A DNA stretch of 64,000 bases from Trichobilharzia regenti. Its lineage: Eukaryota; Platyhelminthes; Trematoda; Strigeidida; Schistosomatidae. The DNA lies in the NCBI GenBank assembly GCA_944472135.2, contig OX235268.1:8996589-9060588 (forward strand), read 5' to 3'. The notes under the pieces are model-generated. The model did no database searches, had not been told where the DNA came from, and saw only the letters and a list, made by a program, of their open reading frames with translations. Both the position numbers and the translations under genes were made by a program. Below are positions 1-8,954 of this stretch, piece by piece (position 1 is the stretch's first letter; every line of letters begins with the position of its first letter).

Positions 1-170
1 CCTTCAGTCAGAGACGTTACCACTGAGCTATTCGAGCTCGCGACTGACCTCCTGTGGCACTGTATTGGATGGTGGTGTCCATATTGCAAGCATGACTGAT
101 TGAATTCAGTCTGCACCAAAGATAGGACTAGACGCATTACACTAGTTACTGACTAGTGTGCAACCAAAAA
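1..170 (-). repeat. tRNA-related SINE-like repeat, third family, cut by window edge
   Basis: Read on the minus strand, the part near the window edge contains TAGCTCAGTGGTAACGTC, which fits a pol III A box, so a B box would lie outside the window. The distal part (about 60-165) recurs in opposite orientation at about 55620-55740, sharing the motif TTGGTGCAGACTGAATTC and flanking bases. Two copies and an A-box-like segment suggest a tRNA-derived SINE. With only one partial head visible this is tentative. Confidence 0.4.
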
Positions 171-177
171 AGTTTCA

Positions 178-645
178 GTGATGTTTGATATTTCTTCTTC
201 TTTTTCCTCCTCATCCGTTATCCAACCCTTACTCACACAATTTTTTAACTCCCATATTCTGCCTATTATTCTCTATTGTTCACCCTTAGTTTTTCCAGGG
301 CCGGCTACTGAAGAAAGACTATACCTTATTACGCAGGATGTTAAAGGTTGTCAGCAGGGTAAGCAACGTGCCACTTTGCCAGCTTGTTAATATTCTGGTG
401 GACAGACACATGGACTCATGTGAAAAATGGGCGAAATCCATTTTATCTGACTCACAACACCCTCTACATTCACAACTCTCCCCTTGTATCTCTTCAGGCA
501 GGCAAAACCAGAAGCCTGTATAGAAAACTATATGCCCGCACTAGTAAGTACAAAAACTCAACCATACCCATCCTACTTAGCTCGTGTTCTGTGCGATAAA
601 GAAAGCATTAGGCATGAAACTTATAACTTATTAAATAGTCAGTAG
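178..645 (+). mobile_element. CR1-like non-LTR retrotransposon, degenerate RT C-terminus
   Basis: Translating across frames gives the thumb/C-terminal part of a CR1-type reverse transcriptase: NSHILPIILYCSPLVFPG, then in other frames a stretch matching SDPEHPLYTQLS, then ARVLCDKESI. The same segment is better preserved at 27696-28400 on the minus strand. At least two frameshifts and stops break this copy. It resembles the schistosome SR1/Pido group of the CR1 clade, a placement inferred from motif style only. The element lacks its endonuclease and the catalytic part of RT, as expected for a 5'-truncated insertion. Confidence 0.65.
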
Positions 646-1302
646 AACAACTGGATCTCATCTTTCCAACTCATATCATTTATAGGTACAACGTTTTTCT
701 TTCTTACTTTTCCTTTTTTTTTCTCTCTCTCTCTTTTCTGTTATGTGCAGCTTTGTTTCTCTCTTCCTTACAAATTCTATTTAAAACATTTTTCTTCGTT
801 CTCTCACACTCTGTATATCTCGACCTCTTTGTTACCGCTTACACCAGTAAATATGCTAGCAGTATCTACTTTTCTAACACCTTCAAACACTCTGTTTAAT
901 TTTGGCTTTCCTACCGATATGCTAATATGTTGTTGTCGAAACTGACTGAGATAAGTTTAATCTACGTAGAACTTTATTTATTGTTAATGTACTAACTGGA
1001 TGCAATATTGTAGTAAAATGCTGAGAATTCCATTCTGTATCACAAGTACTGTTCTGGAATAAGGCTATTATCTTATCTTATCGAAGAGTGTGGTCGTCTA
1101 AGACTTGAAAGAAGTGGTAGATTTACGTTGATGGAATGTAATGATCCGAGGTTTAAATATTTGTTGTTGGAGTGTGTTTTCTTCCTGAATATCGGATATA
1201 TTAAAATATCCGTTTTCTGACTTCTTAACTAGTTAGGTAGTCTAGAAATAGTAGCGCTCCTCGAAGTCTGATTCTACTTAAAAATTACTTCATTCTAATG
1301 AA
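646..1302. other. AT-rich intergenic or intronic sequence, no gene seen
   Basis: Pyrimidine-rich and AT-rich sequence with no splice-bounded open frame or recognisable repeat. Probably intronic to fructose-bisphosphatase if that gene's 5' exons lie upstream of the window. Confidence 0.4.
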
Positions 1303-1690
1303 CACGGCCGATGACTGCTACCTTGCCGTGGTGGTCGGGCTTGAATACTGTAATGAACCAACATGCTAAACTGACTGGGACTCTGTTCCTGCAGGTCCTA
1401 CCATGTCAGGAAGGTTGTTTGGATAGCGGTTAAACTAAAAGCAGTTACCATGGAGTACATGGGCTCCAGTATCCAATCGGATCAAATGGCGTATGAACCC
1501 ATATGGGTCACTGTCAACCATTGGAATGCAGCTCCTGACGCTTCTCCGCTGCCTTTCGGATTAGACTCCAAGTCACAAGCTCGGAGGGTGGTCCTTTAAT
1601 CAAACCACCTGCTTCGGTCTGGGCGCCCGGGCAGTATCTCAGCCCTCGCACAATGAATTGAATAAAGCAACAAACAATCAATGAAACTTA
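1303..1690 (+). mobile_element. Non-autonomous chimera: RTE 5' head joined to an unrelated tail
   Basis: Bases about 1305-1455 match the reverse complement of the 5' end of the full-length RTE at 8955-12715 (shared GCTACCTTG-CGTGGTGGTCGGGCTTG and the GGTTGTTTGGATAGCGGTTAAAC block). After about 1455 the match stops and a GC-richer tail of about 230 nt follows, ending near a GAATTGAATAAAG motif. This looks like an internally replaced, non-autonomous derivative or a template-switch product. No coding capacity is seen. Confidence 0.5.
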
Positions 1691-1819
1691 TCGCGTGCTA
1701 TTGCACGTGTTGCAGTTTCCTTCTTTCTTCCATTTCCGATAATAGTTAACGAATACTGTTTGAACTTGTTAAGCATGACTGTTTTCCTTCCAGATGAAGT
1801 TCTTTATCCGTTCTCTACT

Positions 1820-1974
1820 TATATATATATATATATATATATCTTCTTTCTTTTTTTTGATTTATGTTGTTTTATTATTATTGTGTGGCGCATCCTACTT
1901 GGTGGCATATTGTACCAAGTTTTTATGCGTTTAAATAAATAAATAAATAAATAAGTAAATAAATAAATAAATAA
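1820..1974. repeat. Microsatellites (TA)n and (AAAT)n
   Basis: A TA run at about 1820-1842 and an AAAT run, with one interruption, at about 1932-1974. Confidence 0.95.
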
Positions 1975-2004
1975 ACATTCTGATGAACTATGGTTAAGTC
2001 GTTA

Positions 2005-2760
2005 TATATAAACTCATCAAAGTTCAACAATAGCGTCCCAGGAGTGCGAAGGCATGAGTGACCTTCAGCTGACCAATTATAAAAATGAGGAATGTTTGCT
2101 CAAAAAATGATGTGTATATTGACAAGAAAATGTTTGAAAACGCATTAAATTGGTTATCTTTCTCTGACATCGCTTAAAAAAATACATCCTAGTTATATCG
2201 AGGAGTATCAGTTGCTAAGTTAGACTAGATTCTGTACATGTATTCAACAAGATGACTACAGATTAAACTGTTTTGTGAACCATTTATCTCTCTCATCCTG
2301 CTTGTAGTCTTCCGAAATAGCCCTTGGTTGAATTATTATGGTTTCCAGCAAGAAGATAGACGACTGCTAAGCAGGAAAACGCAGATAATAAAACAAGTTA
2401 AAATAAATGACATCAGCCATAAATCTATCCCTAATCGTAATCATTAGCTTAATCCTGACCCTAACACCAACCCTAACCTTAATCCTTAGCCTAATCATAA
2501 CCCTTATCCGAATCATAATTCAAACCCTTAGGCAAATGATAACCCTGATCCTAACCCTAACGAGCTATTAACACGTTGTCCAAATAGTACTTAAAAATCG
2601 TGATCTGGGTGAAATTCACACCTAAGTTGGTGAATAGCGTTGATATTTCAGCTGTGTTAATGATTGATGCCATTAGCCAACGATTAGCATGCGTTCAAGG
2701 TCACTAGAGCGTTCATACTCCTGAGACGCTATTGTTGAACTTCTTCATAAACTCTGAGGC
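2005..2760. repeat. Inverted-repeat-bounded element with telomere-like core
   Basis: The left end (about 2010-2075) and right end (about 2690-2755) are imperfect inverted repeats sharing GTTCAACAATAGCGTC followed by CAGGAGT and GTGACCTT. Between them, 2440-2570 holds degenerate CCCTAA-type units (ACCCTAAC, CCAACCCTAACC, CCTGATCCTAACCCTAACG), i.e. interstitial TTAGGG-like sequence, which is the usual flatworm telomere unit. No transposase frame is visible, so it may be a foldback or MITE-like non-autonomous DNA element. The ends are approximate. Confidence 0.55.
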
Positions 2761-2769
2761 TCTGTAAAT

Positions 2770-3549
2770 TCTGGTTTAATATTAGTACTTTGATAAAGCT
2801 ATTAGCAGCAGCATTAAATAGCGAAATGTCAGTATAAGAGCGTAGTTATATTCACTGGATGATAAGAGTTTCAGTACAATTCATTCCTCTCGCTTCTTCT
2901 TTCCAACTCGTTTGGTCATGAGTTCGAGTTCTTCATCTACACCTGTGCTCAACAAGTAATAATAATAATAATCTGATTTATTCCAAAAACAGCACTTATA
3001 AATGCAGAGTGAAATTCTAATCATTTGTCTCACAATATTCCATCTAATTTACTCGAAGTATAAATAAAATTAACCACAGGAAATCGTCCATATTTACAGT
3101 AGGAATAAAGTCAAAAAATGCGTTAAGTTGTTATAACTGAACTGAACTGAACTGAATAAACCCTGTCGCTACTTTGTTGCGTCTGTGAGCCTGTTCATTA
3201 CTATAACGGTAACCAACTCGACCCGTACGCTAATACGCCAAATTTGTCCGTTGTGTCTTCCGATTCACTGAGCCACACAAATGTCAAAAGACAAAGGCTG
3301 GCTGGTCTGTGACTGTCAGATATTGATTGTATTATGTTCATCTATTAGGAAACAAAACATCAAAAAGACCAAAGTGAGACAGAAGACGATGAATTGATCT
3401 CACACACTAAATCACGGCATGCGTGGTAAATGATAGATCGACATAGTAACTCCGTCAGAAGATGGATCACATGATTCGTGAGGGAGGATGATATACCATG
3501 CTGTTTTATGCTGGGTCCCATCAAAAGTACAAAATGAGAATAATAACTC

Positions 3550-3582
<33 letters not shown>

Positions 3583-3635
3583 GGATGGAGGAAACGGTTA
3601 GATTAATAGTGGAAAGAGGGTTAGTTAGTTAGTTC
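2770..3635. other. No gene seen; AACTG and TAA microsatellites
   Basis: AT-rich sequence with a short AACTG run at about 3130-3155 and a (TAA)n run at 3550-3582. Nothing coding is supported. Confidence 0.5.
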
Positions 3636-3950
3636 GTCCTTGACACTATTTTCCTCACGTAAATTACTGCCGCCGAATATGGTATCGTGGAAGTTTTATA
3701 CTTAGACGTGCGCTCATAAAGTTTTTTGAGATAACTTTTTGTTTTTTACCTGAGGAGACACAAGGTGAAAGCTGCAGGTGCTGCGGTGGATGTTCACAGT
3801 CTGACAAAATCCCTTTAGGAAATTTGTTGCATGAAATCAAGTGCCTATCAATAGTGACGATGTCAATGACATGGCTCAATGGGATACCACCACTTGCCCT
3901 ACCGAAAGTCAGTCTTTAGAGTTCTGTGAAGTATGACAATCTTTTTTAAT
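3636..3950 (-). mobile_element. CR1-like RT C-terminal fragment
   Basis: The minus-strand frame 3664-3879 reads IDRHLISCNKFPKGILSD then CEHPPQHLQLSPCVSS, which aligns with MDRRIMSCKKLANTILSD and PEHPLYTQLS of the copy at 27696-28112. It is a 5'-truncated relic of the same family and ends in a stop matching the family's C-terminus region. Confidence 0.6.
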
Positions 3951-3952
3951 CT

Positions 3953-4840
3953 TCTATAGTTTGGTTTGTAAGGGTTGGTTATGTTTTTTTTTTACGAGTT
4001 GATCATGGATTGATGTCAGTTAGAGAACCATTTGAAAACCAGCCACAGGGAGTACTGCACTGGACAGCTGTTTCATCCCACTAGTTTGGGAATCATCGGG
4101 AGTACGCACCTACCACCAGGGTTCGAACCCAGGAGCTTCTGATTAAAAAGCAAGCTCCCTCATATCACTGCACACAGACAACAACGGACATCGATTCGAC
4201 TGGGACAACCAACGTTCAAATATTAGACAGAGGAAACAACAAGAATGCTAGAGAATTTTTAGAAGCCTGACTGGTATTCCACTGAATCATCAATCAATAG
4301 ACACATCAACATAGACAAAATTTATCAATCGATAAGAAAGAAACCTCACACACACATACAAAGGATCAAAGTTCAAGTCAGAGAAACAATCACTTCCAAT
4401 ACAAATAGCCTCCTAGAAGGTGTGAAAACACACAAAAACAACCAAAGGGTCACATCCCAGGTCACCAGTAGAGATGATTAATAAACTCGTGGAGAAATCT
4501 AAAAGCTCACATCAATTCAAATTGAAGTGTATGAGCTGAAGGAAGATGTCGCCTAGTAGGCCGGGCGATGAAAGCTTCGCAAATGACCAAATATCCAGCT
4601 CCTCAGAGAACAAAACCACATCAAAAGCTCGTAGACCATTCAGCCACTGGAGCCCAACCTGATTCAATGGTCATCCCATAAATTCTAACTTCTACCAATT
4701 CGTGATTTAGTGCGACCTCAACCATTGTCGTAGGTGGTACATCCATACACACATGTGACATCTAGATGGACCTCACTGGTCACGACTTCTCACTAGAACT
4801 CACCCCAGGAAACTCTATCCTGTAGCCAGTAGTCACTAGC
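3953..4840 (-). mobile_element. tRNA-derived SINE (family B), split by a PLE fragment
   Basis: The minus strand carries a tRNA-like unit: A-box region CAGTGGCTGAATGG (rc of about 4640-4655) and B box GGGTTCGAACCC (about 4110-4125). Downstream is the family B body that ends at TTGATCATGGATTG/ACGAGTTGATCA near 3995-4010. The unit is interrupted between about 4178 and 4635 by PLE sequence; the bases around both joins share AAGCTC, a plausible short target duplication. Other copies are at 18595-18960, 20362-20570, 23748-23945, 25196-25575 and 39176-39551. A 25-30 nt direct repeat (TATAGTTTGGTTTGT) near 3956 and 4862 also flanks the block. Confidence 0.6.
4178..4635 (+). mobile_element. PLE C-terminal/3' fragment inserted in a SINE
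   Basis: Reading across frames gives a tail similar to FDWDN-ILDRGN-AREFLEAW, then SINRHI-IDKIYQ, of the type found after GIY-YIG domains in some flatworm retroelements. A homologous stretch occurs at 59320-59780 (+) and its end at 59140-59285 (-). It is interrupted by several stops. Assignment to a PLE rests on the GH-FDW-V-ILDR motif style, so it is moderately secure at best. Confidence 0.5.
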
Positions 4841-4959
4841 GGGCATCAGAATAATTTTCTATAGTTTGGTTTGTTAGGGTTAGCAGTTCAGGAAAGAATA
4901 AGGGTGAAACAGCTAAAAATAATAGGTAAGATGCAAGAGTTGACAAACTGTAAAAGCAA

Positions 4960-4985
4960 GAGGAGGAGGAGGAGGAGGAGGAGGA
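4960..4985. repeat. Microsatellite (GGA)n
   Basis: An AGG/GGA run. It encodes a poly-proline shadow on the other strand and is not a gene. Confidence 0.9.
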
Positions 4986-5059
4986 AGGATTGAGTTATTC
5001 TGTGTGCAGTTGTTCACTTTGTAAATGTTTCTCATCATCAGAGTTAGCATATTTCTACG

Positions 5060-5385
5060 TATATAGAACTGTAATAAACTACTTAGTACTACTTTCATTA
5101 TTCCTTTAAAGCTTAATATCTATAACTTAAGTCTACTTTCGAGGATCATATGATCAAAATATCAAAAGCAAAGATTATACAGATACAGATATAGGGAGTG
5201 TTTCACAATTAATATGAGAATAACAAAGGCAGATATTGATGCATATGGAATCACGATTTATTTTTATTTGATGCGTGTTAATCTCTGTTCGTCTCTCGCA
5301 TTTCGCATCATCACCCGTTATTGATGACGAGATGGTGATATTTTGAAAATTTTAGGTTGTGAATTATTTAGATTTTGTTTCGTAT
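5060..5385 (+). repeat. Left unit of a long direct duplication flanking an RTE
   Basis: From about TATAGAACTGTAATAAACTAC to GAAAATTTTAGGTTGTG this stretch is repeated at 6690-7185 in the same orientation. The two copies flank the SR2-like fragment 5430-6672. The right copy carries about 170 nt of extra sequence (about 6815-6985). No open frame is credible. Confidence 0.75.
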
Positions 5386-5429
5386 GTGCAAAACATAAAG
5401 AAACAAAACAAAACAATTCATAATAAAAA

Positions 5430-6672
5430 CAAGTCATGTACTGATCAAATCGCTACACTACGGATCATCATTGAACAAAGCTTGGAATGCCAGTCACCTC
5501 TCTATTTCGCTCAACTTCATCGACATTGAAAAGGCCTTCAATAGCGCAGCGTCGATCGTGAGGTGATTTGTCAACTACTTCGCTACTACCAAGGGGTGCC
5601 ATCGACAATGATACATCTCATCCAACAATTGTATGAAAATGCTGCATGCCAGGTAATCGACAACGGGAAACTTACGGAATCCTTCGAATAAGTGAAGACG
5701 GGAGTAAGATAAGGCTGGTTGGCTGCCTACTATTGCCAATGATTTTCCTGATTGCAGTAGATTGGATAATGCGACAAACACGCAGCGCGAAGCGAGGAAA
5801 CAGGCATAAAATGGACTCACACAAAATCAACTTAGGGGATCTGGACTTCGCCGATGCGATATATGTCTTATTTCCCACAAACACTGGAAGATATGCAAGT
5901 GAAAAGCAACAAGTTCGCAGAAAAAGCATCCAGAGAAGATAGGACATCCTTCAGGTGAACATAGAGAAACCAAAGGTAGGTGATGAAGATTCCTGGCCAA
6001 CACCACCACCAGCAACAACAACAACAACAGACAACAATCAGCTAGCATAAATGGGAGGAACCTGAAAGAAACAACCTCCTTCACCTACCTACCTGGGATG
6101 CATCGTTTCAACCACAGGCGGACGGAATTCACGAGGATATCAAAACCAGAATCGGGAAGGCAAGACAGGCTTTCATTACTCTCAAGTCTGTGTGGAGGTC
6201 AACAGCCCTACTCAGCATCAAAAATAAGATCCGGATTTTCAACTCTAATGTGAAGTCAGTCAGTGCGACTATACGGATCAGAGACTTGGCGCGTCATAAA
6301 GAGCCTTCGCTCAATACTCAAGATAAGATGGCCAGCCAGAAAAGATCGGCAATATGGATCTCTGGGAGCGAACCAACCCATCAGGAACCGATTGTGCAAC
6401 AAATAAACAAGAGGAAACGGAGGTGGGTTGACCATATTCTGAGGAAACCATCAAGTGACATCACTAGACAAGCCATTGCTCGAGTGGAACCCGAATAGTG
6501 AAGTTGCGAGTTGGTCGTCAGTGTGAGAGTGACTTGGAGGAAGTCATATGAAGAGGAGATGAAAGCATGTGGGCAGACTTGGAGCAGGGTGAAAAAGTTG
6601 GCAGAAAACCGAAGGCAGTGGAGACGCGCGGCTGAAGTCCTATGTTCCTCTAGGAATTAAAGGATATAATAA
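5430..6672 (+). mobile_element. SR2-like RTE retrotransposon, 3' half, degenerate
   Basis: A 5'-truncated RTE-clade element starting inside the RT domain (sequence equivalent to DQIATLRIIIEQ) and running to the 3' end with an ATAATAATAAT tail. Recognisable pieces are the LLRYYQGVPSTMIHLIQQLY region, GVRQGW-like bases with an in-frame TAA just upstream, LGDLDFADAIYVL where YADD would be expected, and the C-terminal DHILRKPSSDITRQAI block. Several stops and frameshifts make it inert. It is nearly identical, lesions included, to the inverted copy at 16003-17165. Confidence 0.85.
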
Positions 6673-6689
6673 ATAATAATAATATTTAT

Positions 6690-7185
6690 AGAACTGTAAT
6701 AAACTACTTAAAACTACTTTCATTATTCCTTTAAAGGTTAATATCTGTAAATTAAATTTACTTTCGAAGATCATATGATCAAAATATCAAAAGCAAAGAT
6801 TATACAGATATGGCGAGACTTAAAATCCGTCTTGTTTTGTGCACGTTTTTCTTGACCTTAGATTACCTTTATATTAAAAAAAAAATCTTTTCAAGGTTTT
6901 ACAAGACTATCTCTCAACTAGATGTTTACAGGCACAGGTATGCACACGCAAGCGCACACACACTTGTACAACATGTGTATCACAGTCGGGTGTTTTTCAC
7001 AATTAATATGAGAATAACAAAGGCAGATATTGATGTATATGGAATCACGATTTGTTTTTGTATGATGCGTGTTAATCTCTGTTCGTGTCTCTCTCTCTCT
7101 CTCTCGCGTTTCGCATCATCATCCGTTATTGATGACGAGATCGTGATATTTTAAAAATTTTAGGTTGTCGATTGTTTAATTTTTG
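6690..7185 (+). repeat. Right unit of the direct duplication flanking an RTE
   Basis: Matches 5060-5385 at both ends but carries an additional internal segment containing a (CA)n-like stretch and a (CT)n run at 7093-7112. See the left unit. Confidence 0.75.
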
Positions 7186-7328
7186 TTTTCGGTTGGATAG
7201 ACATCATGACGAGGAAACAATAATCATTTAGAAGATGAACATGGGAAACGAAGTAGAAGTGGATATGAAATTGTTGTTTTATGTTCATCTATAAGGAAGG
7301 CAAACATCATAGTTAATAAATATATTTA

Positions 7329-7516
7329 GTGCGCCGGTGGCACAGTGATTAGGACTCTCGCCAACCATGCACATGGTCTGAGGTTCGATCCCCTGCCGAC
7401 GCACACCTGATATCTATGGTTGACCGGGAAAATTTGGGCTACCGATATCACATGCTGAAAATTCCATACTTTTACCAAAAATACAGTGTGGAATCACGCT
7501 GTAATCAAAAATATAT
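7329..7516 (+). mobile_element. tRNA-derived SINE, family A
   Basis: Begins GTGCGCCGGTGGCACAGTG (A box TGGCACAGTG), has B box GGTTCGATCCC, then the family body CACCTGATATCTATGG ... GTGGAATCACGCTGTAATC and an A-rich tail. It is diverged from the other six copies (an extra C in the ACCGATATCACATGC body). Confidence 0.85.
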
Positions 7517-7637
7517 AAATGATAGTTTATGTTAAGGATTAGAGAATATATGAATGATACCTTCATTCTTTGTGATAATGGTTCTGATAAAAGTAAGTTT
7601 ATCAATTTATTATTATTATAATTATATTATTATTACT

Positions 7638-7705
7638 ATTATATCCTTTAATTCCTAGAGGAATATAGGGCTTCAGCCGCTCGTCTCCATTGCGTTCGGT
7701 TTATC
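7638..7705 (-). mobile_element. Solo 3' end of an SR2-like RTE
   Basis: The plus-strand bases TTAATTCCTAGAGGAATATA then GGGCTTCAGCCG and CGTCTCCATTGCGTTC are the reverse complement of the 3' terminus of the SR2-like copies at 5430-6672 and 16003-17165. About 65 nt remain, flanked by TTA repeats. Confidence 0.75.
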
Positions 7706-7709
7706 AATA

Positions 7710-8480
7710 ATTGATTTCAACTATTGTAAACACATATCCTCCATAAGAGGATAGTTTTATTATTATTACTATTCTACTCTGTTCATCACATTGACTAATT
7801 TTGATTCTATGGATAGTAATTGTGAATATGAAGTGAACATGTAAGTCTTGGAAAGACCCCGCCACAACCACCCATATTTTTATTTCACCTTCAATTTATC
7901 ATTCATTACATTATTTGTTGTCTGTCAATCTGATGGCGTTTCAATATCAAATTATTTATTGTTTTTGTTTCTTTGTTTTTCTCTACACTCCTAAGTTTTT
8001 TGTTATGGTTCATTTGTTTTAATCAACCCTTCTATTTTTTATTTTCTCTTTTGACTAGTTTAAAAGCATGTGTATTTTAAGTGTTCAAAATGTACGGTAC
8101 AAATACATGGGTTGTTTCAGCATTAGTTAGTGATATTTTAAGATTATTGGAAAGAGAGAGACCAAGGGTAATCTATTATGAAATGCCGTAAAAAGTGCAG
8201 ATTTAAAGCTGTATTAAAAGGAGATGAAATTTTAATGTATTCTTCCTATCATATTGCAATACAGCTAAAATTAAAAGATTGTTGTCAAAAACACAAAAGC
8301 CAAATTTCTTTCACTGCTTCACTTACAAAAGTGAACATAAACTAAAAAAACTTTTTGATTGCAAATATAGCAAATTGTTAATTCAGTTTTAGATTTTCCC
8401 GTCCATTGATTGGATCGAAGTGCATTGTCTCAGATTGACATGTCGGTTTCGTGTGAAAATGCTTCGACGATGTCTGTGCA
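7710..8480. other. No gene identified
   Basis: AT-rich sequence. A weak coding-like run around 8085-8300 is broken by stops and I cannot attribute it. Confidence 0.35.
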
Positions 8481-8486
8481 TGTAAT

Positions 8487-8559
8487 TAGAAGTTAATTAG
8501 TGGATGGTGACTAGCATCCTGGATTCCTCAGCTAGTCACCATCCACCAATTGACTTCTA
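8487..8559. repeat. Near-perfect 28-bp hairpin
   Basis: The arms 8487-8514 and 8532-8559 are complementary at 26 of 28 positions, around a 17-nt loop. The loop and right arm (CATCCTGGATTCC ... CTAGTCACCATCC) resemble the substrate strand next to the hammerhead core at 18965-19025, so this may be a folded-back relic of the same SINE-borne ribozyme element. The catalytic core itself (CUGANGA ... GAAA) is absent. Confidence 0.65.
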
Positions 8560-8613
8560 GAAAATTTTTTGATCTCATTATTCTTTTTGAAATTAAATTA
8601 AGATGTTGCTGCT

Positions 8614-8800
8614 GTGCGTCGGTGGCACAGTGGTTAGGACTCTCGCCGACCATGCACATGGTCCGGGGTTCGAGCCCACGCCGACGCACACCTGATATCT
8701 ATGGTTGGCCTGCGAATTTTGGGCTACCGATATCCACGCTGAAAATTCCACACTTGTACCAAAAAATACGGTGTGGAATCAAGCTGTAACCATAAAAAAA
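8614..8800 (+). mobile_element. tRNA-derived SINE, family A (well preserved)
   Basis: GTGCGTCGG at the start pairs perfectly with CCGACGCAC about 70 nt later, giving a tRNA-like acceptor stem. A box is TGGCACAGTGG and B box GGTTCGAGCCC. The unrelated body ends in GTGTGGAATCAAGCTGTAA and a poly(A)-like tail at 8791-8803. It abuts the truncated 5' end of the PLE at 8806. Confidence 0.9.
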
Positions 8801-8805
8801 AAAAA

Positions 8806-8954
8806 AATTACTGAATTCAATGAAGTACATTCGGCTATGCGTTTCACGTACGAAGAGGAATCTCAAAACAGAATTTATTGCCTTCCTGGATGTCCTACTT
8901 ACAAGAAAACCACCAGATGGTAGGTAGCATAAAAAGAAATTTGCATAGAAAAAG
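8806..8954 (+). mobile_element. PLE reverse transcriptase, 5' piece of a split copy
   Basis: Reads FNEVHSAMRFTYEEESQNRI then, with a frameshift, FLDVLLTRKPDG and NLHRK, the post-catalytic region of a PLE RT. The reading continues after the RTE insertion at 12716 (STWIGQ ... FHSFDPLQYNRNLVKTLSHRV). The last 11 nt (8944-8954, CATAGAAAAAG) are the target-site duplication of the inserted RTE. Confidence 0.8.
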
